In this document: positions 18,058 to 26,207 of the stretch, piece after piece | Layout of the letters: each line of letters begins with the position of its first letter | Numbering within the stretch: the stretch's first letter is position 1 | Source: Steroidobacter gossypii | GTDB taxonomy: Bacteria; Pseudomonadota; Gammaproteobacteria; Steroidobacterales; Steroidobacteraceae | Direction: 5' to 3' | Assembly (NCBI RefSeq): GCF_016801985.1 | Contig: NZ_JAEVLS010000003.1 | Location: forward strand, 62,001 to 126,000 | DNA length: 64,000 nt | Notes under the pieces: model-generated | The model's input: the letters and a program-made list of their open reading frames with translations, nothing else | Told to the model about the DNA's origin: nothing | Database searches by the model: none | Made by a program: the position numbers and the translations under genes

Positions 18058-18159
18058 CTGCGGTTCAGGGTATCGTTCGACTTTGAATAGAGCACGTGGC
18101 AGTGTTGCAGCGGGGCAGGCGAATCTTGCTTTGATGCGACTGGCTGCTGAGGTCGTGCG

Positions 18160-19545
18160 CTAGGGCGCCAGTCCCAGCCAGTCACGTACCGGCGTGATTC
18201 GCCTGAGCACGAATCGCTCGATGAGAAACAAACAAAGCGCCGTCACTCCGAGGGCCGGGAAGAGCAACCCGAGTACGATGAGCAAGGCGGTCACACTCCA
18301 CACGACGCCCCCCGATCGGAGCGGCTCTGGTGCGCCGAGCCCGGTCCTGCGGCGCTTGAGCCACATGATGGGGCCGGTGACCGACAGCAGGGCGCCACCG
18401 AGCGCGGCGAGCAGCATCAACAGCTGATTCGGAACGCCGAAATAGTTCCCCATGTGCAGCTGCACGCCCCATTCGACTGACTTCGCGCCAATGCCGTAGT
18501 CAGCGAAACTCACATCATTCAGCACAGCGCCGGTGTACTGATCGAGATGAATCGTGCGCTGACCCTCGGGGCGGTCAGGATAGGTGTATCCGGTGAACAC
18601 GTCGTGTTCGTCGCGCGGATATATCAACCGATATCCGGTCGTGAGTCCCTGTTCAGCGAAGCTGCGCGCGGCCTGTCCGACGTCGATCTGCATGTGACCT
18701 GCGTGCTGAGAATGTGGGGCCGGCGCCTGCTCCAGTGTCCAGGGAATGCCAGGCGTGGTCTCGACAAGCGTTCTTTGGGGCGCCGCTGACGCCGTGGCGC
18801 TGTGATCGACGTGCGCTCGGTACGACTCGGGATAGCCGATGCCGGCGTTGGCCATCATGCGATTCAGATTGCCGCCCCATTCGGTGGCCCAGGGCAGTCC
18901 CGTGAGGATGAGAAACAGCAGCAGGCCGGACGCCCAAACGCCACCCACCGCGTGAATCTCGCGCCAGAACAGCCGGCCCTTGCGAAGCCGCGGAATGAAC
19001 ACGCCAGAAACTTTGTTCGACGTGCGCGGCCACCACAAGTACAGGCCGGTAATGATCAGCACGATGGCCCAGCAGGCGGCGATCTCGACCACCAGGTCGC
19101 CATTCGGCCCGAGCAGCAGCGTGCCGTGCATGCGGTCGGCGAATCCGACCAGCGTGTTCTCATATACAAACGAGCCCAACGCCTTGCCGGAGACCGGATC
19201 GACATAGACACGAAAAGGCCGACCTTCCTGCGGTGTGAGGAATACGATCGCGGTCCGATTCGGCGCGCTGGGTAAATCGACACGCGTCGGCTTCGAACCT
19301 GGAAACGCCTGCAGCGCTCCTTGCACGAGGCGTTCGGGCGGCAGGTGTTGCCCCGCTTCAGGCGCGAACCGCCATGCGGGATGAGCAAGATCCTCGATCT
19401 CGGTCCCGAACAGATAGATTGCGCCCGTGAGCGACAGGATCAGCACGAACGGCGCCACGATCAATCCGGCATAGAAATGCAAACGAAAGATCGTTCGGTG
19501 CAGGCGAGCCTGGTTTTCGGCTTGGGTGCTCTGTGAGGTGGTCAT
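18160..19545 (-). CDS. PepSY-associated membrane protein (PiuB family)
   Basis: This 461-residue protein has a first helix at about residues 25-48 (LHFYAGLIVAPFVLILSLTGAIYLF), PepSY domains in the periplasm, the WWPRTS and EIHAVGGVWAS segments and a terminal pair of helices (GLLFPALGVTALCLFLIERF). The family carries membrane histidines that may bind haem, and it is often found beside TonB receptors as an inner-membrane ferric or cupric reductase. A His-rich loop (HSQHAGHMQ) adds metal-binding capacity. It lies 39 bases after the receptor gene in the same direction. Confidence 0.9.
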   Translation of the reverse strand: MTTSQSTQAENQARLHRTIFRLHFYAGLIVAPFVLILSLTGAIYLFGTEIEDLAHPAWRFAPEAGQHLPPERLVQGALQAFPGSKPTRVDLPSAPNRTAIVFLTPQEGRPFRVYVDPVSGKALGSFVYENTLVGFADRMHGTLLLGPNGDLVVEIAACWAIVLIITGLYLWWPRTSNKVSGVFIPRLRKGRLFWREIHAVGGVWASGLLLFLILTGLPWATEWGGNLNRMMANAGIGYPESYRAHVDHSATASAAPQRTLVETTPGIPWTLEQAPAPHSQHAGHMQIDVGQAARSFAEQGLTTGYRLIYPRDEHDVFTGYTYPDRPEGQRTIHLDQYTGAVLNDVSFADYGIGAKSVEWGVQLHMGNYFGVPNQLLMLLAALGGALLSVTGPIMWLKRRRTGLGAPEPLRSGGVVWSVTALLIVLGLLFPALGVTALCLFLIERFVLRRITPVRDWLGLAP

Positions 19546-19584
19546 CGAAGACGAGTCCGGTAACTCAAGGATGACGAAGCGTCT

Positions 19585-21729
19585 TCAGAAAGACTTGGCG
19601 AGCGACACTTCGACGCTGCGCGGCTCACCGAGGAACACCAGGCCGGAGGCATAGCCGGACCAGTCGGCGTACAGCTCATCGGTAAGATTTCGGCCGCGCA
19701 ATGTGATGATGCCTAGCGGCGCGCGCCAGGAAATTGCGGCGTCGAGCACCGTGAAGCCGTCGACACGCACGTCGTTCGCGTTGGAAGTAAAGAAGTCGCC
19801 ATTGTGGCGCACGATGCCGGTGAAGGTGAGCGGCAGATCACCCGGTGCGTAGCTGACGACGATATCCACCAGCTTCTCCGGCACGTTCTGAGGCCGATTG
19901 CCAGAGCGGTTCGCGCCGCCGGCCTCTATCAACTCCTCGAACTCGGCATTCAACAGCGTGCCGCTCAGCTCGAGGCTGATCTCCTCGGTGGCCATGAGCG
20001 TGAGCGACACCTCGCCGCCTTCAGAAATCTGCCTGCCGCCTTGAATGGTTAAGGCCGGATTCGTCGGGTCGCGAGTGAGGATATCGTCCTGCGTGATACG
20101 GAATATCGATGCCGTCAGCTGCAGGCGATTGTTGTCCAGCGAAGTTTTGATGCCGACTTCGTACGACTCGCCCGTCGATACTTTGAACGATGCATTCGTC
20201 GCGCTCAAGAACAGCAGACCGCTGACGGGCAGGGCGGCCCCGGTGAATTGCGCGAACAGCTGTGTTTCCGGGCGCACGCTGTACACGGTGCCGACGCGCC
20301 AGGTGACGGGGTCATAGTCCTGTCCATAAGCGGAAGCAGCGCCCGAGGTGGCATCGAGAACTCGACGATCCAGCTCGAACTCATCCAGGCGCACGCCAGC
20401 CACGAGCAGCCAGTCCGAAGTGAGATTGTAGGCATCTTCGGCAAAGAAGGATCGTGCCTTCACATCGGCGGTCACGTCCTGGCGCGTGGCAAAGTTTGTT
20501 GGCGTATCCGGGAGAAAGCGTCCGCGCGCAGGGGAGAATGGGTCGACAGCGCCGGCCGAGCCGAAACGGCGCACGGTGAAGAAGTCGGTCTCGCCGACCT
20601 CCACTCCGGCGGTGAAGCGATTGCGATGGCCGAACATGGTGCCGTCGAATGCAACGTGCACACGCTCGTTCCAGTACTCATGGTCGTGCGTGATCAGCGA
20701 GGCGCCCCGGTTGATCAATCCACTGGCTGCATTGAACGTGTACTCGTCGGCGTCCCGCCAGCGACGGTCGGCTTGGTAGTAACTGGAATCGCTGACAATG
20801 CGCCACTTGTCCGTGAGTCGATATTCCGCCCGAGCGCGCAGCCACGTCGTCTCGGAGCCCATGTCCCCGTCCTCGACATTGAAATTCAAGTCGCGCATGG
20901 ATTCATCGAGGACCAGGCCGCTGCTGCCCGAGACGAGATCGGAAGGATTGTGAGCGACCGCAGCCGACACGAGCGGCGTCCCGTAGTAGGCCGTGTCGAA
21001 GTCGTCCTCGAGGCGGTCCACCGAGAATGTGATCGACAGGTCTTCACTGGGTTGGAGCAGGACGGCGATGGTACCTGCGATTGTTTCTGAATCAGTATCG
21101 TTCACCCAGCCTGCCGACCGTGAGTACCACACGTCGCCGCGCAAGGCGACTTGCTCGCCGATGGGTAAGTTGAGATCACCGGCCAATCGTCCCGTCTCCT
21201 GGCTGCCGTAGCTCGCGAAGAGCTCGCCGTGCACTCCATCCAAATTCGGGCGGCGAGGAACGAAGTTGATCGCGCCCGCCAGGGCGCCTTCGCCGGAGGT
21301 TACCGACGCCGGTCCCTTGATCACTTCGACGCGCTCGAAGGTCCATGAGTCCCAGTTACGCATGCCCACATCCGAATTCGCCATGCGCACGCCGTCGTAA
21401 AGGTAGTTGATGGCGCGATGAAAGCCGCGCATCGATGCGGCTCCGACCGAGCCAGGCAAGTTGCCCGAGTTCAGGCCCGGCGCGGCATTCATGGCCTCCA
21501 ACGTGGTTCGCACGCCTTGCACGTGGAAGTCCTGCTGAGTCACCGCATCGACGATGGCGGGAAGCTCACGGTTGCTCAACGCCAATCGACCGGCGATCTC
21601 CGATTTCGTGTCGAGAATGCGCTCGCCGGTGACGACGACCGTCGCCTCGCTGTCCTGGGCGAAAGTAGGCGTGGGCGCCAGGGCGAAGGTGGTCGCAGCG
21701 GCGAGTACTCGATGAGCATTGATTCTCAT
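19585..21729 (-). CDS. TonB-dependent receptor of a copper-linked operon
   Basis: This 714-residue receptor has a signal peptide ending TFAQ, the TonB box EATVVVTGERI, a plug (LPAIVDAVTQQDF, RGFHRAINYLYDGVRM, VEVIKGPASVTSGEGALAGAINFV) and a barrel ending VEVSLAKSF with terminal Phe. By plug type it is a siderophore-like receptor. It heads an operon with a PepSY protein and a PCuAC copper chaperone, so copper or a copper chelate is a possible ligand. A perfect TGCGACA/TGTCGCA inverted repeat lies 118-136 bases before the start. Confidence 0.92.
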   Translation of the reverse strand: MRINAHRVLAAATTFALAPTPTFAQDSEATVVVTGERILDTKSEIAGRLALSNRELPAIVDAVTQQDFHVQGVRTTLEAMNAAPGLNSGNLPGSVGAASMRGFHRAINYLYDGVRMANSDVGMRNWDSWTFERVEVIKGPASVTSGEGALAGAINFVPRRPNLDGVHGELFASYGSQETGRLAGDLNLPIGEQVALRGDVWYSRSAGWVNDTDSETIAGTIAVLLQPSEDLSITFSVDRLEDDFDTAYYGTPLVSAAVAHNPSDLVSGSSGLVLDESMRDLNFNVEDGDMGSETTWLRARAEYRLTDKWRIVSDSSYYQADRRWRDADEYTFNAASGLINRGASLITHDHEYWNERVHVAFDGTMFGHRNRFTAGVEVGETDFFTVRRFGSAGAVDPFSPARGRFLPDTPTNFATRQDVTADVKARSFFAEDAYNLTSDWLLVAGVRLDEFELDRRVLDATSGAASAYGQDYDPVTWRVGTVYSVRPETQLFAQFTGAALPVSGLLFLSATNASFKVSTGESYEVGIKTSLDNNRLQLTASIFRITQDDILTRDPTNPALTIQGGRQISEGGEVSLTLMATEEISLELSGTLLNAEFEELIEAGGANRSGNRPQNVPEKLVDIVVSYAPGDLPLTFTGIVRHNGDFFTSNANDVRVDGFTVLDAAISWRAPLGIITLRGRNLTDELYADWSGYASGLVFLGEPRSVEVSLAKSF

Positions 21730-21846
21730 GACCGGAAGGTTCTCTCGGCGCGCCAGGCAGGCATGTCGAAGACCATGGCGACTCCAGGCAGTGGCGTGAG
21801 CGTCTCAGGATTTGCGTTGATTATCCGACGCCCGAGGGCGGACCGC

Positions 21847-21865
21847 CTGCGACAGAATGTCGCAG
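21847..21865. promoter_or_regulatory. RegA/RoxR-type box upstream of the TonB-PepSY-PCuAC operon
   Basis: CTGCGACA (21847-21854) and TGTCGCAG (21858-21865) pair perfectly around GAA. The core equals that of the box at 15628-15650. It lies in the 310-base divergent region between the receptor (minus) and the membrane protein gene at 22040 (plus), so it could serve either. The rest of that region has a second palindrome at 21938-21955 and no supported promoter hexamers. Confidence 0.6.
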
Positions 21866-21937
21866 ACCACCGGCGTGGGTGGGTTCGTACTGATGGGGCA
21901 AGTCAGGCGGATGCTGGCGAACAGAGAAGGTGCAGTG

Positions 21938-21955
21938 ACGTTTCTGCAGAAACGT
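21938..21955. promoter_or_regulatory. Perfect 18-bp palindrome
   Basis: ACGTTTCTGCAGAAACGT reads the same on both strands without a spacer. It lies 85 bases before the gene at 22040 and 209 bases before the receptor start on the other strand. It does not look like a terminator because it has no loop; a dimeric repressor site is the natural reading. The regulator is unknown. Confidence 0.45.
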
Positions 21956-22039
21956 GCGCACTCTCTAGGCAACGACTCATGGCGCGGGATATAACTGCCG
22001 CCGCGCCATCATAGAGATCGAACCGGCCGCTACAAGAAT

Positions 22040-23911
22040 ATGAACAAGTTCGTCGGCTACATGAATATCGTTCTTCTGACGGTCACCCTGATCGCGTTGG
22101 TCGTAGGCAGCATCCAGTTCGAGCAGCGCGAGTTGCTGGTTGGCATGGTGATGATGCTGGTGCCGCTCGCGCTGACCATGTTCGCGATGGAGCCACAGCC
22201 ACGATGCCTGCACGCCGCGATCATAGCGAACGCGGTCGTGATTGGCTCGATCGTGTGGGGAGCAGGTGCATCGCCCGCGCTGGTTCCATTCCTGATCAAC
22301 ATGGCGGCCCTGGTGCGGGTATGGATTCGCGTCAAAGATCAGCAAGGCGAGCAGTATCGGCCTGACAGCACCGAGGTCGCTGCCGAGCTGATGTACGAAG
22401 ATCCGGCCGAGAATTACTTCGTGCGCCACTGGCGAGGACAGTTGACCCTGCCGGTGTCCTACTGGGTCAACAATTGGGGAGCCACGGCGCTGCTCTGGGG
22501 GCTGCTCGTTGCAGCCAACAAGTTCCTCCCGGAAGTTTCGTTACGCATGCAGTCCTCCGCCGTCTTGGCCTTGCACGGCCTGATACTGATCGTCGGGGCC
22601 TGGTGCGCCGTCGGCGTGTGGCGCTCTTCGAAGTTCCACGCTGCGCGTGGCGGAGCTCGCGTATGGGCGGGGGCAGCGCAGTTCCTGGTCGTGCTCGGCG
22701 CTATCGGCACGGTAAGCAACTTTTTTCTCTACAACCTGCCGCAGATCCAGGAGCACTGGCTGATCGCCCGCGACCGCGATCCACTCGGTCACATCGAAAC
22801 ACAGCTCACCCGCGATCGGCGAGGCTTGGTCCTGAGCGGCAACCTGGGTGCAGGCTCGGCTGACAAGATTCGCGCCGTGCTCGATCAGGAGCCGGACGTT
22901 GAGACGCTGGTGTTGGAAACGCCCGGAGGTCGGGTTGGCGAGGCGGCGCTGATTGCCAGGTTGGTGCGCGAGCGCAAGTTGAAAACTTATGTCGAAGGTC
23001 GCTGCGAAAGTGCCTGCACCGTGATCCTTATCGCCGGTGTGGACCGTGCCGTGACCGCCAGTGCGGTCATCGGCTTTCACCGCGCTTCCTTTCCGGGCAT
23101 GAGTGCGTCGCTGGACAAGGCGATGACCGATGACCTGATCGAACAGTATCGAGCCGCAGGCCTGCCCGAAGACTTCCTCGCGCAAGTGCGTGACACGCGG
23201 GCGGATGACATGTGGTACCCGACGCGAGAGGAACTGCTCGGGGCACACGCAATCGATCGCGTCTCTTCCGGCGGCGAGATCAACCGGGCTTCCAAGTACG
23301 ATAACAAGGCTTACCTGGAATTCGAGTATGCCGGTGACCCGATCATGGGATTGATCAACGATCATTTTGCAGGCGCAGTCAAAGCGGCCGCCGCTGCGGC
23401 TTGGCAGGAACGCGAGCAAGGCGCGAGCGACGCAGCGATGTGGGCCGCCGCCAGAAAAGTCATCCTGGGCTACTACCAGAAGCTGCTCCGCACTGCGGAC
23501 GAGCCGAGCATACGCTCGTACCTGCAGATCCGTCTCGATCAGTTGCGAGCCGCCCGGCAGGTGAGCGATGAAGCATGCGCACTACAGGCCGGCTCGAGCC
23601 TCGATATTTCGGAGGCCCTGTCTGCCGAGTTGTACGAACGCGAGCTGACTTGGGTACGAGCCTCGCTAGGCCGGATGGATCAAGCGCCGTCGCGCCCTCC
23701 GAATGCATCCGAGTTCAACGGCCTGATGCTGCGGCTGGAAGAGCGGCTCGGATCGGACGTCGTTGCAATGGCCAGAAATCCGGCGGCACATGCCGGATCG
23801 CCGCAGCAACTGTGCGCGGCGAGCCTACGATTCTATGAAGCTGTTCGAGCGTTGCCTCAATCCGAGCGCGTCCTCGCCGCGCGTGGCTTGTTTCAAGGCG
23901 TGGCGGAATAG
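22040..23911 (+). CDS. Multi-helix membrane protein with a ClpP-like (COG3904-type) domain
   Basis: This 623-residue protein has about six hydrophobic helices in the first 230 residues (for example MNIVLLTVTLIALVVGSI, GMVMMLVPLALTMFAM, LHGLILIVGAWCAVGVW). A soluble domain at about residues 245-420 follows, with the ClpP/crotonase-like pattern LETPGGRVGEA...CESACTVILIAG...IGFHRASFPG. This resembles COG3904, predicted periplasmic proteins of the ClpP fold; the Ser in ESACT stands at the nucleophile place and His in GFHR is a candidate base. The last 200 residues are helical and unfamiliar. It is followed after 13 bases by a secreted Cys-rich protein gene. No function is assigned. Confidence 0.8.
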   Translation: MNKFVGYMNIVLLTVTLIALVVGSIQFEQRELLVGMVMMLVPLALTMFAMEPQPRCLHAAIIANAVVIGSIVWGAGASPALVPFLINMAALVRVWIRVKDQQGEQYRPDSTEVAAELMYEDPAENYFVRHWRGQLTLPVSYWVNNWGATALLWGLLVAANKFLPEVSLRMQSSAVLALHGLILIVGAWCAVGVWRSSKFHAARGGARVWAGAAQFLVVLGAIGTVSNFFLYNLPQIQEHWLIARDRDPLGHIETQLTRDRRGLVLSGNLGAGSADKIRAVLDQEPDVETLVLETPGGRVGEAALIARLVRERKLKTYVEGRCESACTVILIAGVDRAVTASAVIGFHRASFPGMSASLDKAMTDDLIEQYRAAGLPEDFLAQVRDTRADDMWYPTREELLGAHAIDRVSSGGEINRASKYDNKAYLEFEYAGDPIMGLINDHFAGAVKAAAAAAWQEREQGASDAAMWAAARKVILGYYQKLLRTADEPSIRSYLQIRLDQLRAARQVSDEACALQAGSSLDISEALSAELYERELTWVRASLGRMDQAPSRPPNASEFNGLMLRLEERLGSDVVAMARNPAAHAGSPQQLCAASLRFYEAVRALPQSERVLAARGLFQGVAE

Positions 23912-23924
23912 TTCAGAGGTGATC

Positions 23925-24944
23925 ATGGCTCGTAGGTTCGGTTGCAAATGGGTGCTGGCGTTGCTGTCGCTGGCGATGGGCGGCGCAGGCTGGGCGGCTG
24001 GAGGCACGTATGAAGAAGCAGATCCTTTCAATGAGATGAGGCGTTTCGAGCGCTTCGAGCATCTCGGCGGGGATCTCACCCAGGAGCAGGACGTGGAGTT
24101 CATTTTCCGCTTCTCGGATCGTGTCGAGGCCCGCGCGGAGAACGCGCAGCGGTTCGCCAACAGACTCAGGTTCAGGGGCTACCCCAAAGCGGAGGCCCAG
24201 CCTTGTGCCCGTGAGGAGGCCTGCTGGCTCGTGATCGCGCCGAAGCGGATGCGCCTCGACCTTAAAAAGAACATCGCATTGAGCAAGGAACTGGATCAAC
24301 TGGCCGCCGACGACTACGGCCGCTACGACGGCTGGGACTGCGCTCTGTTCAAGCGCGAGGACGAGCGATTCATCGACTCCATGGTCGCCGAATCGAACAA
24401 GGTTCCGTCGTTGGGCACCTGGCTGATGAGTTTGGATCAAGTCCTTGCACTCCAGTGCGCCAAGATGCGCCAGAGCCTGACCTCACAGGGCGATGCAGCC
24501 GATGCAACCGGTCAGCGCGCCCATGCCATCGAGGCGCGCAGCGTGATCGATCTGGTGTGTACTTGTGCCCCGGAGGGTGTGAAGAGCTTGCGTCAGACGC
24601 TCCCACCTATGGAGTTGGCAGCGTCGATCAGCGAGGCCGAGGTTACGCAATCCTATTTCATGCCGAAGGTCATGCAACCATGCACGGGCAAAATGGTCCG
24701 CCAGCTGTACCTGGAGGAATGCTCGACGCTCGCCGCCAACAATAAGCTCAACGCCGAGACCTACTGCGGTTGCATGCAGCGGCTCCTCGACGAAACCTCC
24801 GCAGCCGACCTGATGCAACTCGGTCTGATCGCTGCGGACTACCTGCCCAAAGCGGCTCAGGCGCAGAAGCATGGCATTCAGCCGCCCGATGCGCCCCCAC
24901 TCTATACAAAGTTCATGGCCAGCGAGGCGGCGTGCCGGCACTAG
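23925..24944 (+). CDS. Secreted cysteine-rich protein of unknown function
   Basis: The ATG at 23925 is preceded by AGAGGTGA and opens a clear signal peptide (WVLALLSLAMGGAGWAAGG), giving 339 residues; the longer upstream frame merely overlaps the preceding gene. The mature protein is charged and helical, with cysteine clusters: CAREEACW near residue 95, VCTCAPEGVKSL near 210, and a TYCGCMQRLLDE segment near 290 preceded by C...ECS. Spacing suggests two similar halves, each ending in a CxC-containing helix. I do not recognise the family. Its 13-base distance from the ClpP-like membrane protein gene suggests a common role. Confidence 0.75.
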   Translation: MARRFGCKWVLALLSLAMGGAGWAAGGTYEEADPFNEMRRFERFEHLGGDLTQEQDVEFIFRFSDRVEARAENAQRFANRLRFRGYPKAEAQPCAREEACWLVIAPKRMRLDLKKNIALSKELDQLAADDYGRYDGWDCALFKREDERFIDSMVAESNKVPSLGTWLMSLDQVLALQCAKMRQSLTSQGDAADATGQRAHAIEARSVIDLVCTCAPEGVKSLRQTLPPMELAASISEAEVTQSYFMPKVMQPCTGKMVRQLYLEECSTLAANNKLNAETYCGCMQRLLDETSAADLMQLGLIAADYLPKAAQAQKHGIQPPDAPPLYTKFMASEAACRH

Positions 24945-25644
24945 GGTGGGCCTCAGAATCCCACAAGCACGCCTGGAAGACAAAGCTGTACAGCGACAGT
25001 GCGACCGTCCACACGATCATGGCGCTCCACATATCGTGCGACATGAAATGCGCGCCACGGGATTGCTGAGCGAGGCCGAAGGTCAACCCCAATGCCACAG
25101 CGGAGGCCAAGGCGATGCTTGCGGCCCGAGCGCTACGTTCGCGCAGCATGAAATATAGGGCCAGCAGGGAATAGCCGGAGCTGGCATGCGCCGCTGGAAA
25201 GCAACGTCCGTGCCCCAGGCCGACCGGGCGATGTTCGAACAGATGCAGGTAGGGGAATGCGCCGCCGAATTCTGCAAGTTCCCGGGGGCAGCTTACGTTG
25301 GTCAGCGCCTTCAGCAATCCCACGAGACCCACCGACAGCACCACCGATACGAAGAAATAGAGCGCCGGCCTGCGCGCCGCTCGCCATTGCGGCGCAAGCC
25401 AGGTGGCCGCCCACAGTGACAAGGCGAGCGCTGCGATGGTTCGAATGAGCCACGCGCCGTCGCGATGAATGAGCTCGTTGGTCCACCAGCTGGTCGCGCC
25501 GATCCATCGCGAGCGGCTCTCATCGAAGAACAAGGCGTGGGCGATGGCGAGGTCAGCGGTGCTGACAGCGAACAACGGGGCCAGGATTGCAAACAGCGCC
25601 AGCGGCGTTCTCAAGTGCCGCCAGTAGAACGTTGCATTCGACAT
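24913..25644 (-). CDS. PAP2-family membrane phosphatase
   Basis: This protein of 243 residues has five or six helices and the PAP2 catalytic motifs: the lysine-containing first block is altered, but FPAAHASSG fits the PSGH motif and SRGAHFMSHD the SRxxxxxHxxxD motif with nucleophilic His. Such enzymes remove phosphate from lipid A, undecaprenyl-diphosphate or phosphatidyl lipids. The CPRELAEFGGAFPYLHLF segment before the active site resembles lipid A 1-phosphatase-like (LpxE/LpxT-type) relatives. ATG 25644 is chosen over the TTG at 25668. Its 3' end overlaps the convergent gene by 32 bases. Confidence 0.87.
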   Translation of the reverse strand: MSNATFYWRHLRTPLALFAILAPLFAVSTADLAIAHALFFDESRSRWIGATSWWTNELIHRDGAWLIRTIAALALSLWAATWLAPQWRAARRPALYFFVSVVLSVGLVGLLKALTNVSCPRELAEFGGAFPYLHLFEHRPVGLGHGRCFPAAHASSGYSLLALYFMLRERSARAASIALASAVALGLTFGLAQQSRGAHFMSHDMWSAMIVWTVALSLYSFVFQACLWDSEAHPSAGTPPRWP

Positions 25645-25759
25645 CTCAGAATGACTTCCGGGTTCCAATCAACACTTGCAGGGCGTCGATGTCGTGGTCG
25701 CAATCCCGTGGCATCGCCAATCGATGTGCAGCACGTTGCCGAGACCTGAGCGGGCGCTG

Positions 25760-25819
25760 CCCAATCCCAATCCCAATCCCAATCCCAATCCCAATCCCAA
25801 TCCCAATCCCAATCCCAAT
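25760..25819. repeat. Ten perfect tandem copies of CCCAAT
   Basis: Sixty bases are an uninterrupted run of the hexamer CCCAAT, then partial CC. It sits in a 450-base region (25645-26094) without a supported gene, between the PAP2 and DUF2474 genes. Open frames cross it on both strands (Ile-Pro, Asp-Trp and Ile-Gly dipeptides) because six-base units never shift the frame; none has a start site or a sensible protein around it. Copy number is probably unstable through slipped-strand pairing. Confidence 0.97.
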
Positions 25820-26094
25820 CCGCGCCGGCCTGCAACGCGCCGTTGAAAATGAATGCGTCGCGGGTCGAGCCGAAGACGATGGGGGATTCGCGAACTGCCG
25901 GCGCTCAGCAGGTGAGACGCTTCGCTGCGGCTGAATCAATCGGCGCAACTGCCGGGCGCATGTTCAGAGGTCCGGGTTCAACTGGCTCCTCGTATGGGCC
26001 GCGGGACAGGCGGTGTGGGTCGGCAGTTCTACCGCTCGTCAGTGCTGACGCACAGATGCAGCGGGGCCCGATCCGCGAGCCGGAACGTCGCCGA

Positions 26095-26205
26095 CTACGC
26101 CAGTACCCATCGGAGCACGTACGCGATGAGACCGAGCGCTGCGACGCTCGCCAGCCAGATCGCGACAAACCACGCCAGGCGCTTACGAAACGAATCGGGA
26201 GACAT
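26095..26205 (-). CDS. 36-residue DUF2474-like subunit of the cytochrome bd oxidase
   Basis: Two bases after the cydB stop, an ATG opens a 36-codon frame: basic N-terminus (SFRKRL), then a single helix AWFVAIWLASVAALGLIAYV and a basic/aromatic end. Size, single helix and position match the DUF2474 micro-proteins that accompany CIO-type cydAB and correspond in role to CydX/CydH, which hold the haems in place. No strong Shine-Dalgarno is visible; translation may be coupled to cydB termination. Confidence 0.8.
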   Translation of the reverse strand: MSPDSFRKRLAWFVAIWLASVAALGLIAYVLRWVLA

Positions 26206-26207
26206 GC

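Noticed and set aside
25611-25948. Asp-Trp and Ile-Gly dipeptide proteins across the CCCAAT tract
   Set aside because: Any frame through a hexamer repeat stays open; neither product has a start site or sensible flanks.
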